A DNA stretch of 64,000 nucleotides, taken from contig CAZPGY010000001.1 in assembly GCA_964586655.1 (NCBI GenBank), positions 1-64,000 of the forward strand, in the 5' to 3' direction. The notes below the pieces were generated by a model. It was not told where the DNA came from, did not search any database, and saw nothing but the letters and a program-made list of their open reading frames with translations. Positions 1-8,100 of this stretch are shown piece after piece. The position numbers and the translations under genes were made by a program. This stretch comes from JAJYSO01 sp964586655. GTDB lineage: Bacteria; Bacteroidota; Bacteroidia; Flavobacteriales; Flavobacteriaceae. How positions within the stretch are numbered: position 1 is the stretch's first letter; every line of letters starts with the position of its first letter.

Positions 1-78
1 AAAACCTTTGAAAAAGTGTAATAATAATGGTCAACGTATTTCAGGACAAGACAAAGACAACCTATAAAAATAAATATT

Positions 79-720
79 ATGAACAAAATGGAAACTTGTC
101 CAAACTGTAAAGCTGAATTAAAGAGCGGTCTAGTATCAAGTAACAAATTATTAGATGAGAAAAAAGTTGCTATAATAAACGAATATTATGACAATAAATC
201 TGAGAGTTATTGCAACAACTGTGGGAAAAAGCTTTATCGAAAATTCAAGGATAAAATGTTACAGGAGAAGAGAAACCTTACAAATAGAATGCAGCAATTA
301 ATATCAGTTATTCCTGTAATTTCGACTCATTCGCCAATAAATTGGAATTATAAAATTTTAGGAATGGCCACAGGCCAGTCTACGACTGGTACAGGGGTAC
401 TCACCGAATTTACAGCATCTTTTACCGACTTATTTGGTGCACAATCAGAACGACACAATCAGAAAATTAGGGCGGGTGAAAAGATGTGTTTTGCACAAAT
501 CCAAAAGCGGGCATTAGATTTAGGTGGGAATGCTGTTATTGCAACAGATATAGACTATTCTGAAATCGGAGCTGGAAAAGGGATGATTATGATTTGCATG
601 GCAGGGACTGTTATAAACCTTAAAAACTTAGACATACTCGGTGAGAAGGAAGCAGGGTTAATTATGGAGCTTTCGAAGAATAATCAGCGGCTTAAATATC
701 TTCAGAAATTTGGCTTATAA
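79..720 (+). CDS. Zinc-ribbon protein with YbjQ-type (UPF0145) domain
   Basis: A 213-residue protein of unknown function. The N-terminus carries two CxxC pairs (C7/C10 in TCPNC, C45/C48 in YCNNC) that could form a zinc ribbon. The second half, from about residue 85, resembles the YbjQ/UPF0145 fold, with the family-typical stretch ALDLGGNAVIATDIDYSEIG. UPF0145 proteins are sometimes called heavy-metal binding, but no biochemical role is established here. There is no signal peptide, so a cytoplasmic location is inferred. It is the first gene of the accessory region and is followed by a 130-bp repeat. The ATG sits in an AT-rich leader without a Shine-Dalgarno site. Confidence 0.75.
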   Translation: MNKMETCPNCKAELKSGLVSSNKLLDEKKVAIINEYYDNKSESYCNNCGKKLYRKFKDKMLQEKRNLTNRMQQLISVIPVISTHSPINWNYKILGMATGQSTTGTGVLTEFTASFTDLFGAQSERHNQKIRAGEKMCFAQIQKRALDLGGNAVIATDIDYSEIGAGKGMIMICMAGTVINLKNLDILGEKEAGLIMELSKNNQRLKYLQKFGL

Positions 721-820
721 ATATAAAAAAACGAACAGCCAATCGAGTAGACAACCCCACCGATAAAATCGGCAAGGTAAGCCGCTGTAAGCTTTCCCAA
801 ATTAGAAAACTTTAAAACAA

Positions 821-950
821 GCAGACAACAATGAATTAGAATCTCATTCAAAAGCTCGAAAATTTTATGAAAAATGGTCGTAAAATTCTTTGGTATCTCA
901 AATGAATAAATTTTTCTAATTTAACATTGCCCTAAAAATGAGAAGCCTAC
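821..950. repeat. 130-bp direct repeat, copy 1
   Basis: This stretch matches 3761-3890 at 128 of 130 positions in the same orientation. The unit is itself an imperfect palindrome: CAATGAATTAGAA near the left end pairs with TTCTAATTTAACATTG near the right end, and internal arms continue the pairing. A 22-nt motif AACARCCAATCGAGYAGACAAC precedes copy 2 directly and occurs at 734-755 near copy 1. The two copies bound about 2.8 kb of accessory genes. Confidence 0.9.
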
Positions 951-1035
951 ACCCCAAGGCCTTGTCAATGCCTATTTAAAAGCCTGGTTTTGTGGCATGT
1001 TTTTTGGTATTAAGAAGCCAAAAAAAACATATATC

Positions 1036-1650
1036 ATGAAAAAATGCTTACTTTTTGGAATGCTTATCCTTTTATGGAGCTGCGGTTCCTCTCTACAGCT
1101 ATCGGATGTCAATCGCGATACCCAAACCGAAACCGTCAAAGTCCAATTGAAAGATTCGACCTATCAGGCGATGGCTGTTGATTATCACTACCCCAAAACT
1201 ATTTTGGAGAAGGCCTTAGCGTATAGGTTGGAGGCCGAAGGCTTGTCAAAATCCAAATCCGCTTCCAATAAATTTAGGGCTATCAAAGGGGCGAAATGGC
1301 ACCAAATATCCCCAAACAGATTGGACTATTATTACAAGATTTCAGGAGACAAGCATCAATCCACCTTAAAAATGCTGGTCTCCCGGGGCTATGACAACTT
1401 TGTGGATTTGGAGGGGACCTCAGATTTAAAACGAAACCTCAAGGCTTTTATGGAATCCTTAGAGAATAATCTATATGGTCAAACCCTCAAGACGATAATC
1501 GCAGCTAAGCAGAAAGCAGCAAAAAAAGCCAATAAAAAATTGAAAAAACAACAGAAAGCCCTACAAGAAGCCCAAGAGGTGGTCAACCAAAACAAGCAAG
1601 AAATCCAAAGCCTAAAAGATAAATTGGAAAATATTCATGCCGGGAGTTAA
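1036..1650 (+). CDS. Lipoprotein with C-terminal coiled coil, unknown function
   Basis: I do not recognise the family. An in-frame ATG exists at 997, but the start at 1036 places a basic, hydrophobic signal with a lipobox (LILLWSC) at the N-terminus, so 1036 is preferred and gives 204 residues. The mature protein has a polar globular part. It ends in a Lys/Gln/Glu-rich heptad-like stretch (from about residue 160, KKANKKLKKQQKALQEAQE) predicted to be a coiled coil. It is presumably anchored in the outer or inner membrane. It is the first gene inside the repeat-bounded island and is followed by a hairpin that may terminate it. Confidence 0.65.
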   Translation: MKKCLLFGMLILLWSCGSSLQLSDVNRDTQTETVKVQLKDSTYQAMAVDYHYPKTILEKALAYRLEAEGLSKSKSASNKFRAIKGAKWHQISPNRLDYYYKISGDKHQSTLKMLVSRGYDNFVDLEGTSDLKRNLKAFMESLENNLYGQTLKTIIAAKQKAAKKANKKLKKQQKALQEAQEVVNQNKQEIQSLKDKLENIHAGS

Positions 1651-1679
1651 CCCCCCATTATAATCCCGTCAATCAAAAA

Positions 1680-1722
1680 AATGGGAAGGTGATTGCCTTC
1701 TCATTGTCATGGTTTTTCTTTC
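1680..1722 (+). terminator. Candidate terminator of the coiled-coil lipoprotein gene
   Basis: AATGGGAAGG (1680-1689) pairs with CCTTCTCATT (1696-1705) around a 6-nt loop, with one G-U pair. A T-rich tract (GGTTTTTCTTTCT) follows about 6 nt later. Confidence 0.45.
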
Positions 1723-2049
1723 TGTATAATACCGAATTCCACGAATAAGCCTTCAATTAACTTGTTCGCATCCATACGGGACGCACCACAAACGGCTTGA
1801 AGCAAGAGTTGGTAATGTTTTTTGTACAAAGGCTGTTTTCTGTTTGTAGCATAAGCCGTTTAAAATTTTTTGTGTAAGTTTAAAAATTGTAAGAACGGCT
1901 TCTGCCAAGGTCAGGACTAAGCTCAATGGATAGTGCGTTTTTCCCGTCCCTGCTTCAATCCGCGGCACGTTGGGCACAATCTGTGGTGGAATTGAACGCT
2001 TGTCGGAAAAAGAAAAGTCTTGTATTTATAAGCGGAACAAAAAAGCAAC
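1723..2049. other. Non-coding spacer inside the accessory island
   Basis: No convincing gene is visible. The stretch contains an inverted pair AAACGGCTT (near 1791) and AAGCCGTTT (near 1854), and a further ACGGCTT near 1894. It resembles the non-coding linkers found between accessory genes in flavobacterial genomes. A minus-strand ORF across it looks fortuitous. Confidence 0.5.
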
Positions 2050-2081
2050 GCGGACTTTAACGTAAATCCGCTAATTTTTTA
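2050..2081 (+). terminator. Hairpin with T-run in the spacer before the second lipoprotein
   Basis: GCGGACTTTA (2050-2059) pairs with TAAATCCGC (2063-2071) across a 3-nt loop with one bulged C. TAATTTTTT follows immediately. It has the form of an intrinsic terminator, although no gene lies directly upstream. Confidence 0.5.
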
Positions 2082-2173
2082 CACCCCGCAAAAACAAATT
2101 ATTTCTGCAATGGGCACAGCTGATAAAAACAGAAACATGCGTAGAACCCGTGAAACAATGTTAGCAGTAATTT

Positions 2174-2180
2174 AAGGAGA
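2174..2180 (+). promoter_or_regulatory. Strong Shine-Dalgarno site
   Basis: AAGGAGA lies five bases before the ATG at 2186. Most starts in this window have no such site, so this one is atypical and fits recent acquisition of the gene. Confidence 0.6.
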
Positions 2181-2185
2181 ATCCT

Positions 2186-2788
2186 ATGAGACATTACAAA
2201 CTATTTCTTTTAATGTTAATAACAATAGGGTGTGAGAGTAATGATTTGAATTATGACAGTCAAAAATTCAGAAAATATACCGGTAAATATACCATCATAT
2301 CATTCAAATCTGACATTGCGGTTGATTTAAACAAGGACAACATCATTTCAACTGAACTTACCAATGAAATCAATTCTTTTGATTATCGTTATGACTTACT
2401 AATAAAACCGACCAACAATAAATCCAACGTAAAGTTGCTCGGTTTTTCATTTCCAAAAACATACATCACATTTGAAAGTCCCGGACAGCCTGAAGGAAGT
2501 GTCCAATTCCTTAGTTATGGTTTTTTGACGCCTTATCAATTTAAGGATGGTATTTTTAAATTAAAAGACACGACTTATATAGAACACGCTTATATCGATA
2601 AAATAGAAGCTGACAAAGTTGTAAGTTTAAACAGTAATCTAATTGTAGTAGATGCTCATCATTTGAAATTGAAATTAAAAAAAGAATATTATGATTTCAA
2701 CACTGCTGATTGGATTAGGTTGAACATAGAAGTTTTATATAAAAAGAAATCTGCACCCAATCAAGTAAATGTCCCTACTTCTCCATAG
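2186..2788 (+). CDS. Accessory lipoprotein, unknown function
   Basis: A 200-residue protein that I do not recognise. The N-terminus MRHYKLFLLMLITIGCESN is a lipoprotein signal with the lipid-accepting Cys at residue 16. The rest is hydrophilic and probably beta-rich, with no catalytic motif I can name. It has an AAGGAGA ribosome-binding site, unlike its neighbours. It sits alone between non-coding spacers inside the repeat-bounded island and its codons are AT-rich, so it looks like recently acquired cargo. Confidence 0.65.
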   Translation: MRHYKLFLLMLITIGCESNDLNYDSQKFRKYTGKYTIISFKSDIAVDLNKDNIISTELTNEINSFDYRYDLLIKPTNNKSNVKLLGFSFPKTYITFESPGQPEGSVQFLSYGFLTPYQFKDGIFKLKDTTYIEHAYIDKIEADKVVSLNSNLIVVDAHHLKLKLKKEYYDFNTADWIRLNIEVLYKKKSAPNQVNVPTSP

Positions 2789-3113
2789 AAACGGGGGTAA
2801 ACTTCTCATAGTTTTGCTGAGTGAAGTCGAACGGGTCAGTACCAACCACGTAATTTGACTTATTTCACCTTCACGGCTGACCGCCTTCCACTTACTTCGT
2901 TTCGGGGACTCCTGCACGTCAGAGACTTTCCCCCTTGGGAACGCTCTCTTTATTTAAAAGAACTATGTTTGCCATTCAAGGCGCACACAAACGGCTATCG
3001 CGCAAAGCCACAAACCGCTGGCTGTCAGGCTTCGTAAACTCGTTAAAATCGGAAAATTATACTTCGGAACAACAAATTTTCGTAAATTCGGAGAAAGATT
3101 TAAAATTAGAGAA
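2789..3113. other. Non-coding spacer before the toxin-antitoxin pair
   Basis: Three short overlapping frames exist here but none resembles a protein. The sequence is richer in G+C than its flanks. It includes ACAAACGGCT near 2990, a decamer also present near 1787 in the previous spacer. It may be a linker shared by accessory modules. Confidence 0.45.
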
Positions 3114-3344
3114 ATGAGAACCGCATTGCAAATAGATATAACCTTTGACCAAATTCTGTTTATAGTAAAACAACTACCTCGACAGCAGAAAATTAAACTT
3201 TCCAAAGAGCTGGAGAAAGAAGCCATAGATTCGAAATTAACTCAACTACTAAATTCTTTTAGGACAAAGGAACTTGATTTGAAGACAATAAATTCAGAAG
3301 TTGAAACAGTAAGACAGAAAATCTATGCCAAACAGAAGCATTAA
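3114..3344 (+). CDS. Putative type II antitoxin (partner of PIN toxin)
   Basis: A 76-residue, charged, mostly helical protein. Residues 10-35 (FDQILFIVKQLPRQQKIKLS) followed by an ELEKEAIDSKL-type helix match the small antitoxins that accompany PIN-family toxins in Bacteroidetes. The gene overlaps the following PIN reading frame by 20 bp, so the two are probably translationally coupled. Its role would be to bind and inhibit the PIN RNase and to repress its own promoter. That is inferred from family behaviour, as no DNA-binding motif is obvious. The partner is frameshifted, so the antitoxin may now be without function. Confidence 0.65.
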   Translation: MRTALQIDITFDQILFIVKQLPRQQKIKLSKELEKEAIDSKLTQLLNSFRTKELDLKTINSEVETVRQKIYAKQKH

Positions 3345-3743
3345 AGTCATTTTTGACACCAATGTTTGGATCAGTTTTCTAATTGGAAAACGATTGACCA
3401 AGATTACACGTCACATCTCAGATAGAAGCATCACGATAGTTACGACCGAACAACTTTTGACTGAAATTAAAACCGTTACAAGTCGTAAAAACTTAAAAAA
3501 TATTTTCCACAAGAGCGTGTGAAAGAACTAATTGAACTTTTGGAAACTATTGCAGAAAAAGTTGATATTAAGCCGACTCATTTTATAAATCGAGACCCGA
3601 AAGATAATTTTTTATTGGACTTAATTGACTTTTCAAAAGCAGATTATTTGGTAACCGGAGACAAAGATTTATTGGAACATAATTCTTTCAAAACAGCGAA
3701 GATTCTAACACCGGGAGAATTTGAAAAGGAGCCTGGAAAATAG
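3325..3743 (+). pseudogene. PIN-domain toxin, frameshifted
   Basis: The toxin is split into two frames. The first part (3325-3522) encodes the N-terminal PIN motif (IFDTNVWISFLIGK, with D11) and stops after HKSV. The second part (up to 3743) carries the rest (KELIELLETIAEK, RDPKDNFLLDLIDF, YLVTGDKDLL), including the later acidic residues. The frames rejoin if one base is added in the A6 tract at 3495-3500, giving KKYFPQERVKELIE and a protein of about 139 residues, normal for a PIN_3-type toxin. The tract reads A-AAA-AAT, a canonical -1 slippery heptamer, so programmed frameshifting is possible, but a disabling deletion or a homopolymer sequencing error is simpler. Confidence 0.75.
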
Positions 3744-3760
3744 CCTGAACAACCAATCGA

Positions 3761-3890
3761 GCAGACAACAATGAATTAGAATCTCATTCAAAAACTCGAA
3801 AATTTTATGAAAAATGGTCGTAAAATTCTTTGGTATCTCAAATGAATAAATTTTTCTAATTTAGCATTGCCCTAAAAATGAGAAGCCTAC
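3761..3890. repeat. 130-bp direct repeat, copy 2
   Basis: This copy is identical to 821-950 except at two positions. It begins 17 bp after the PIN toxin frame and ends 24 bp before the stop codon of the serine hydrolase gene. It marks the right edge of the accessory island. Confidence 0.9.
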
Positions 3891-3914
3891 CAAGGCAAAA
3901 ACTCAACTGCCCCA

Positions 3915-5039
3915 TCAATCAGCCAACGAGAGCATTTGATAAGCCTCATCTATGTAGTTATAAAAATCTTTCGGGAAATTTTTTTCAAAATCCTTATAGC
4001 GTTTTTTGCCCAGGCGTACGATAATCAAATCATCTTCGGGGATGGTAATAACATACTGCCCGAGGATGCCTCGCATGACAAAAATGGATTTGTCGCGATA
4101 TTGGCTCAACCAAAACCCATATCCGTATTGCGGACTGCTTGCAAAGCGAGGGCGGAGGCATTTTTCTACAAATTCTCGATCCAGCAATTGCCGACCCTGC
4201 CAGGTGCCTCCGGCTTTAAAGAGTTTGCCAAAACGTGCAAAATCTCGAGCATTTGAAGCAATGCAGCAGTAGGCTTTTTCCATGCCGCTTTCAATGCTGT
4301 CTAACTGCCACAAAGCATCGTGTTGCATGCCCATGGGCTGCCAAAAGTGCTTGCTGAGGTAATCGGAAAGGTTTGCTCCGGTGGCTTTTTCTATAATCAT
4401 TCCCAGCAACTGCGTGTTCCCACTCAAATATTTAAAAGCCTTTCCGGGAGGTTCGGTCACCCGGCAGTTTAACATAAGCTTTCGAATATTTTCATCGAGA
4501 TAAATTTTAGCTAAAGTGGAAAAAGGATTAAATCGATTTTCTTCCCACTCCAAACCGGAAGCCATAGAAGCCAGATCGCCCACGGTGAGCCGTTGGTCAA
4601 AATGGGGGAAGAAATCGGCTACAGGCTGCTCGAGACTTTTAATCGCTCCTTCCATCAAAGCCTTGCCCAATAAGGCAACCGTAATGCTTTTGGCCATGGA
4701 ATAAGAATTGGTCTTTGCCTCTTTACCATAACCTCGAGCGTAGTATTCATGCCAAATTTCGTCATCCTTGATGATCAAAAAGGCCACCGTTTTTAATTTC
4801 CTATGCAGGCATTTTAAATTTTCTGTAGGATCAATTTTATTATACTCGTGAGCAAGGACCCATGCTTGTTGCCTGGCTTGAGGGGGAGCGGCTTCAATCT
4901 TTCGATTGTCAAAATGAGGATAATCATCAATATAAGCAGAGATATGCCCTTTCCCATAGACAATCCGGAGCCCTCTTAAAAAGTAATTTTTTTTAAAAGT
5001 CCGAGCTATTTTGGATAAAAAACCTTTGAAGCGTTTCAT
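3915..5039 (-). CDS. Serine hydrolase (class C beta-lactamase/DD-peptidase fold)
   Basis: The protein of 374 residues has the catalytic tetrad S-M-A-K (about residues 114-117) and a YLSGN motif near 204, typical of class C beta-lactamase-related serine hydrolases (esterases, peptidases or beta-lactamases). The substrate cannot be told from sequence. The frame is open further upstream to 5117, but that extension overlaps the alkyltransferase gene and has no family similarity, so the ATG at 5039 is chosen. No clear signal peptide is seen, although the N-terminus is strongly basic. It lies 29 bp downstream of ogt and may be cotranscribed with it. Confidence 0.85.
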   Translation of the reverse strand: MKRFKGFLSKIARTFKKNYFLRGLRIVYGKGHISAYIDDYPHFDNRKIEAAPPQARQQAWVLAHEYNKIDPTENLKCLHRKLKTVAFLIIKDDEIWHEYYARGYGKEAKTNSYSMAKSITVALLGKALMEGAIKSLEQPVADFFPHFDQRLTVGDLASMASGLEWEENRFNPFSTLAKIYLDENIRKLMLNCRVTEPPGKAFKYLSGNTQLLGMIIEKATGANLSDYLSKHFWQPMGMQHDALWQLDSIESGMEKAYCCIASNARDFARFGKLFKAGGTWQGRQLLDREFVEKCLRPRFASSPQYGYGFWLSQYRDKSIFVMRGILGQYVITIPEDDLIIVRLGKKRYKDFEKNFPKDFYNYIDEAYQMLSLAD

Positions 5040-5068
5040 GGGAATGCGGATTTGCAAAAATTTAAGCC

Positions 5069-5542
5069 CTAAAACAAACTTTGTTGTGTAAGCGCGCCTT
5101 CGTGCTCCAGCAACCATTTCTTTCGCCAGATTCCTCCGGCATAACCGGTTAATGTGCCGTTGCTACCAATCACACGATGACAGGGAATAACAATGGGTAA
5201 GGGGTTTTTTCCGTTGGCCGAAGCCACTGCGCGAATGGCTTTAAGGTTGCCCAATTTCAGGGCTTGTTCTTTATAAGAAAGTGTTTTCCCATAAGGAATG
5301 GTCAATAAAGAGTGCCAGACCCTTTGTTGAAAATCAGTGCCTGCCGGATTTAAAGTCAAATCGAATTCTTTCCGTTCTCCGGCAAAATAAGCTGTTAATT
5401 GTTCGACTCCATTCTTAAGAGGTTCGGGCACGCCGGTTGACTTTCTTTTTTCAGAAGCAAAAAGGATTTCAGCGATTCCTCGTTCATCCCCGCGAAGGAT
5501 TAATTCGCCAATGGGAGTAGATAAACTCGTTGTTACAGACAT
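5069..5542 (-). CDS. ogt: Methylated-DNA-[protein]-cysteine S-methyltransferase
   Basis: This suicide repair protein transfers O6-alkyl groups from guanine to its own cysteine. The active site IPCHRVIG, with the acceptor Cys at residue 121, is intact. So is the helix-turn-helix that binds DNA (around YKEQALKLGNLKAIRAV, residues 90-106). The length of 157 residues is that of an Ogt without the Ada regulatory domain. It lies upstream of the serine hydrolase on the same strand and 67 bp downstream of the DUF4296 gene. Confidence 0.93.
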   Translation of the reverse strand: MSVTTSLSTPIGELILRGDERGIAEILFASEKRKSTGVPEPLKNGVEQLTAYFAGERKEFDLTLNPAGTDFQQRVWHSLLTIPYGKTLSYKEQALKLGNLKAIRAVASANGKNPLPIVIPCHRVIGSNGTLTGYAGGIWRKKWLLEHEGALTQQSLF

Positions 5543-5609
5543 ATCGGCAAATTAATAAAACTATTTTAACTCCACTCAAAGTGCGGCAGATACTTTCGCC
5601 ATTTTTGTA

Positions 5610-6011
5610 CTATTCGGCAGCTGTTTTCTGGGGTTCTTCAGCCTTTTTGTGTTGCCGGCGTTCAATAGCCCTGAGGCTGTCTGCATCTTGCTCAAGAATG
5701 GCGTGAACTCTTTTGTATATGCGTTTGCTGGTTTTAAACTGCTCGGCATAATACGCATTGCTCTTAACCAGCTGTAAGCTATCGATTTGATACTTATTGA
5801 GGATGAGTTTTTGAGGATTGATATTGCGCTTTTTAAACTTGCGCCTGTTCAAACTCATGGCTGCATCCATTTTGGCCATATCTACTAAAATATGTACCAT
5901 TTTATCCTCGGGAATCAGATTGTCAGGCTTGGGGGTGTGTTTGACGTCTTGGCAAGATATTATCATCAATACGCCTACAAAAAGAATCGCGATGTTGTTG
6001 TGCAGTGACAT
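5610..6011 (-). CDS. DUF4296 lipoprotein
   Basis: A 133-residue lipoprotein (signal MSLHNNIAILFVGVLMIISC, lipid-accepting Cys20). After the signal comes the DUF4296 pattern: PDNLIPEDKMVHILVDMAKM, then an Arg/Lys-rich helical part including NKYQIDSLQL. The family is found in Bacteroidetes and has no known function. Its start overlaps the dihydroorotase stop by one base (TAATG), so it is translationally coupled to that gene. The C-terminal 30 residues are charged and low-complexity. Confidence 0.85.
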   Translation of the reverse strand: MSLHNNIAILFVGVLMIISCQDVKHTPKPDNLIPEDKMVHILVDMAKMDAAMSLNRRKFKKRNINPQKLILNKYQIDSLQLVKSNAYYAEQFKTSKRIYKRVHAILEQDADSLRAIERRQHKKAEEPQKTAAE

Positions 6012-7354
6012 TACCGATCAAAAGTTAAACGCTGTGCACTTCGCTCTACTGTTGGGAACTTAAAATTCTCATACACACAACGACCATTAACAAAGGTATG
6101 GGTTATTCTGGATTTAAAGGTGTTTTTTTCAAAAGGAGTCCAGCCACATTTATAAAAGATATTACTCTCATTGACCGTCCAAGGAGCATTGAGATCCACT
6201 AAAATAAAATCGGCTTTATAGCCTTCACGGATAAAGCCTCGTTTTTCTATATCGAATAAAATAGCCGGATTATGGCACATCTTTTCGACAATCTTTGGCA
6301 AGGAAATTCTTCCTTGATGATAGAACTCCAACATGGCCGGCAACAGGTGCTGTACCAACGGGCCTCCACTGGCCGCTTTGGTGTATACATTGTCTTTTTC
6401 TTCTATGGTGTGTGGCGCGTGATCAGAGGCCACCACATCCAGCTTGTCATTTAAAAGAGCTTTGAGTAAAGCGCGTTGGTCTTTTTTGGTTTTGATGGCC
6501 GGATTCCATTTAATTCGCGTTCCTTTTTGTGCGTAGTCCTCCTCGTTAAACCACAGGTGATGTATACAGACTTCGGCCGTAATTTGCTTGTCTTTTAAGG
6601 GCTTTTTATTGGTGAATAGTTTTACTTCATTGGCCGTAGAAATATGGAATATATGAAGTTTGGCACCGGTTTTTTTGGCCAGCTTTACCGCTTTTGAGGA
6701 CGAGAGGAAACAAGCCTTTTCGCTACGGATTTTCGGATGAAATTTTACAGGAATATCATCGCCATATTTTTCTTTATAAGCCGCCAAGTTACTTTTAATA
6801 GTGGCTTCATCTTCGCAGTGAGTCACAATACGCACCGGACAATGGGTGAAAATATTTTCCAACACCTCATCGTCATCAACAAGCATATCACCGGTAGAAG
6901 AGCCCATAAACAGCTTCAGAGCAGGTATTTTCTTGGGATCTATCTTTTTAATTTCCTCCAGGTTATCATTGGCTGCTCCAAACATAAAGGAGTAATTGGC
7001 ATGGGAGGTTTGCGCGGCAATATTAAATTTCTCCTCTATACGTTCATGCGTAGTGGCATGAGGGATGGTATTGGGCATTTCAAGAAAAGAAGTGATGCCG
7101 CCGGCAATGGCTGCTCGCGAACCATGAGCAATATCCTCTTTATGGGTCATGCCGGGCTCTCTAAAATGCACCTGATCATCAATAACCCCGGGGAGCAAAT
7201 ACTTCCCTTCGGCATTTAAAATTTGAACATCATTGGTTTTTGGTGCAATCCTGTCAGCGATTTCTATGATGGTGTCCCCTTCCATGTAGAGGTCTCCTTC
7301 AAATATTTTCCCTTCATTGACAATCCTTGCGTTTTTGATTAGTATTTTCTTCAT
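6011..7354 (-). CDS. pyrC: Dihydroorotase (class I)
   Basis: This amidohydrolase forms dihydroorotate from carbamoyl aspartate in pyrimidine synthesis. Its 447 residues show the family landmarks: IDDQVHFREPG (metal site 1), MPNT, the candidate carboxylated Lys in PALKLFMGSSTG, THCED, HIFHIS and ASDHAPH with the catalytic Asp. The usual HxH of the first metal site reads QVH, so one ligand is replaced by Gln. Related Bacteroidetes proteins share this change as far as I recall. The gene lies in a tight operon: it overlaps the upstream glycosyltransferase by 4 bp (ATGA) and the downstream DUF4296 gene by 1 bp. Confidence 0.9.
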   Translation of the reverse strand: MKKILIKNARIVNEGKIFEGDLYMEGDTIIEIADRIAPKTNDVQILNAEGKYLLPGVIDDQVHFREPGMTHKEDIAHGSRAAIAGGITSFLEMPNTIPHATTHERIEEKFNIAAQTSHANYSFMFGAANDNLEEIKKIDPKKIPALKLFMGSSTGDMLVDDDEVLENIFTHCPVRIVTHCEDEATIKSNLAAYKEKYGDDIPVKFHPKIRSEKACFLSSSKAVKLAKKTGAKLHIFHISTANEVKLFTNKKPLKDKQITAEVCIHHLWFNEEDYAQKGTRIKWNPAIKTKKDQRALLKALLNDKLDVVASDHAPHTIEEKDNVYTKAASGGPLVQHLLPAMLEFYHQGRISLPKIVEKMCHNPAILFDIEKRGFIREGYKADFILVDLNAPWTVNESNIFYKCGWTPFEKNTFKSRITHTFVNGRCVYENFKFPTVERSAQRLTFDR

Positions 7355-8079
7355 GTTTCTTTTCCAAATAAGCTTTTAATTTTCATTTTAATAACCCCGA
7401 AAAAAGCTTCCGAAAAAATACCCGAACTCATTTTTGATTTTCCCTTGGTGCGGTTGGTAAAAATAATGGGCACTTCTTTCAGGTTGAAACCCAACAAATC
7501 AGCTTTAAACTTCATTTCAATTTGAAAAGCATAACCGACAAATTGAATTTTATTCAGGTCTATTTTTTCAAGCACGTGGCGTTTATAGCAAACAAATCCT
7601 GCTGTAGCATCGTGAATATTCAAACCGGTAATAAATTTAACATATTTAGAGGCCAGCCAGGATAATAATACACGCTTCATGGGCCAGTTGATGACATTGA
7701 TGCCGGTGACATAACGCGAGCCTATGGCAACATCTGCATTTTCCTTGGCACAGGCTTCGTACAAAGCCAATAAGTCATCAGGATTATGCGAAAAATCGGC
7801 ATCCATCTCAAAAACATATTCATAGCCTTTTGCCAATGCCCATTTAAAACCGTGAATATAAGCCGTTCCTAAACCGGTTTTCTTCTCGCGAAGTTCTAAA
7901 AACAGATTGTCATCAAATTCGGTCTGTAGGGCCTGTACCTTTTGAGCCGTACCATCCGGAGAATTATCATCCACCACAAGGACATCAAAACGAGGAACTT
8001 TCGAAAAAATTTCACGTAAAATACGCTCAATGTTTTCAATCTCATTATAAGTCGGGATGATAACGAGCCGGTTTGCCAT
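7351..8079 (-). CDS. Polyprenol monophosphomannose synthase-like glycosyltransferase (GT2)
   Basis: A 242-residue family 2 glycosyltransferase of the DPM1 type. It probably moves a sugar from a nucleotide donor to a polyprenyl phosphate at the inner face of the membrane. Seen motifs are IPTYNEIENI at the N-terminus, VVDDNSPDGT, MDADFSHNP (DxD-like metal site) and GSRYVTG. There is no C-terminal membrane domain. It is the first gene of the DPM1/pyrC/DUF4296 operon, and a TACATTTG promoter box lies 14 nt upstream of its ATG. Confidence 0.88.
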   Translation of the reverse strand: MANRLVIIPTYNEIENIERILREIFSKVPRFDVLVVDDNSPDGTAQKVQALQTEFDDNLFLELREKKTGLGTAYIHGFKWALAKGYEYVFEMDADFSHNPDDLLALYEACAKENADVAIGSRYVTGINVINWPMKRVLLSWLASKYVKFITGLNIHDATAGFVCYKRHVLEKIDLNKIQFVGYAFQIEMKFKADLLGFNLKEVPIIFTNRTKGKSKMSSGIFSEAFFGVIKMKIKSLFGKET

Positions 8080-8092
8080 TAAAAAATTTTGG

Positions 8093-8100
8093 CAAATGTA
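8093..8100 (-). promoter_or_regulatory. Candidate -7 box, DPM1/pyrC operon
   Basis: On the minus strand the sequence reads TACATTTG, matching the Bacteroidetes TAnnTTTG -7 element, and ends 14 nt before the ATG at 8079. No clear TTTG -33 element was found. Confidence 0.5.

Noticed and set aside
1..21. In-frame KTFEKV followed by TAA at the very start, possible tail of a preceding gene
   Set aside because: Six codons are too few to support a gene call, although a coding tail is possible.
1753..1977. 74-residue minus-strand ORF in the accessory spacer
   Set aside because: The composition is not protein-like and the sequence resembles non-coding flavobacterial spacers with inverted repeats.
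1960..2170. Possible integron attC site (GTTGGGC-like and GTTAGC-like words)
   Set aside because: No paired R''/R' boxes with the expected spacing and no integrase gene in the window.
2855..3117. Overlapping 60-87 residue ORFs before the antitoxin gene
   Set aside because: They overlap each other on both strands, none resembles a family, and the region looks like a spacer.
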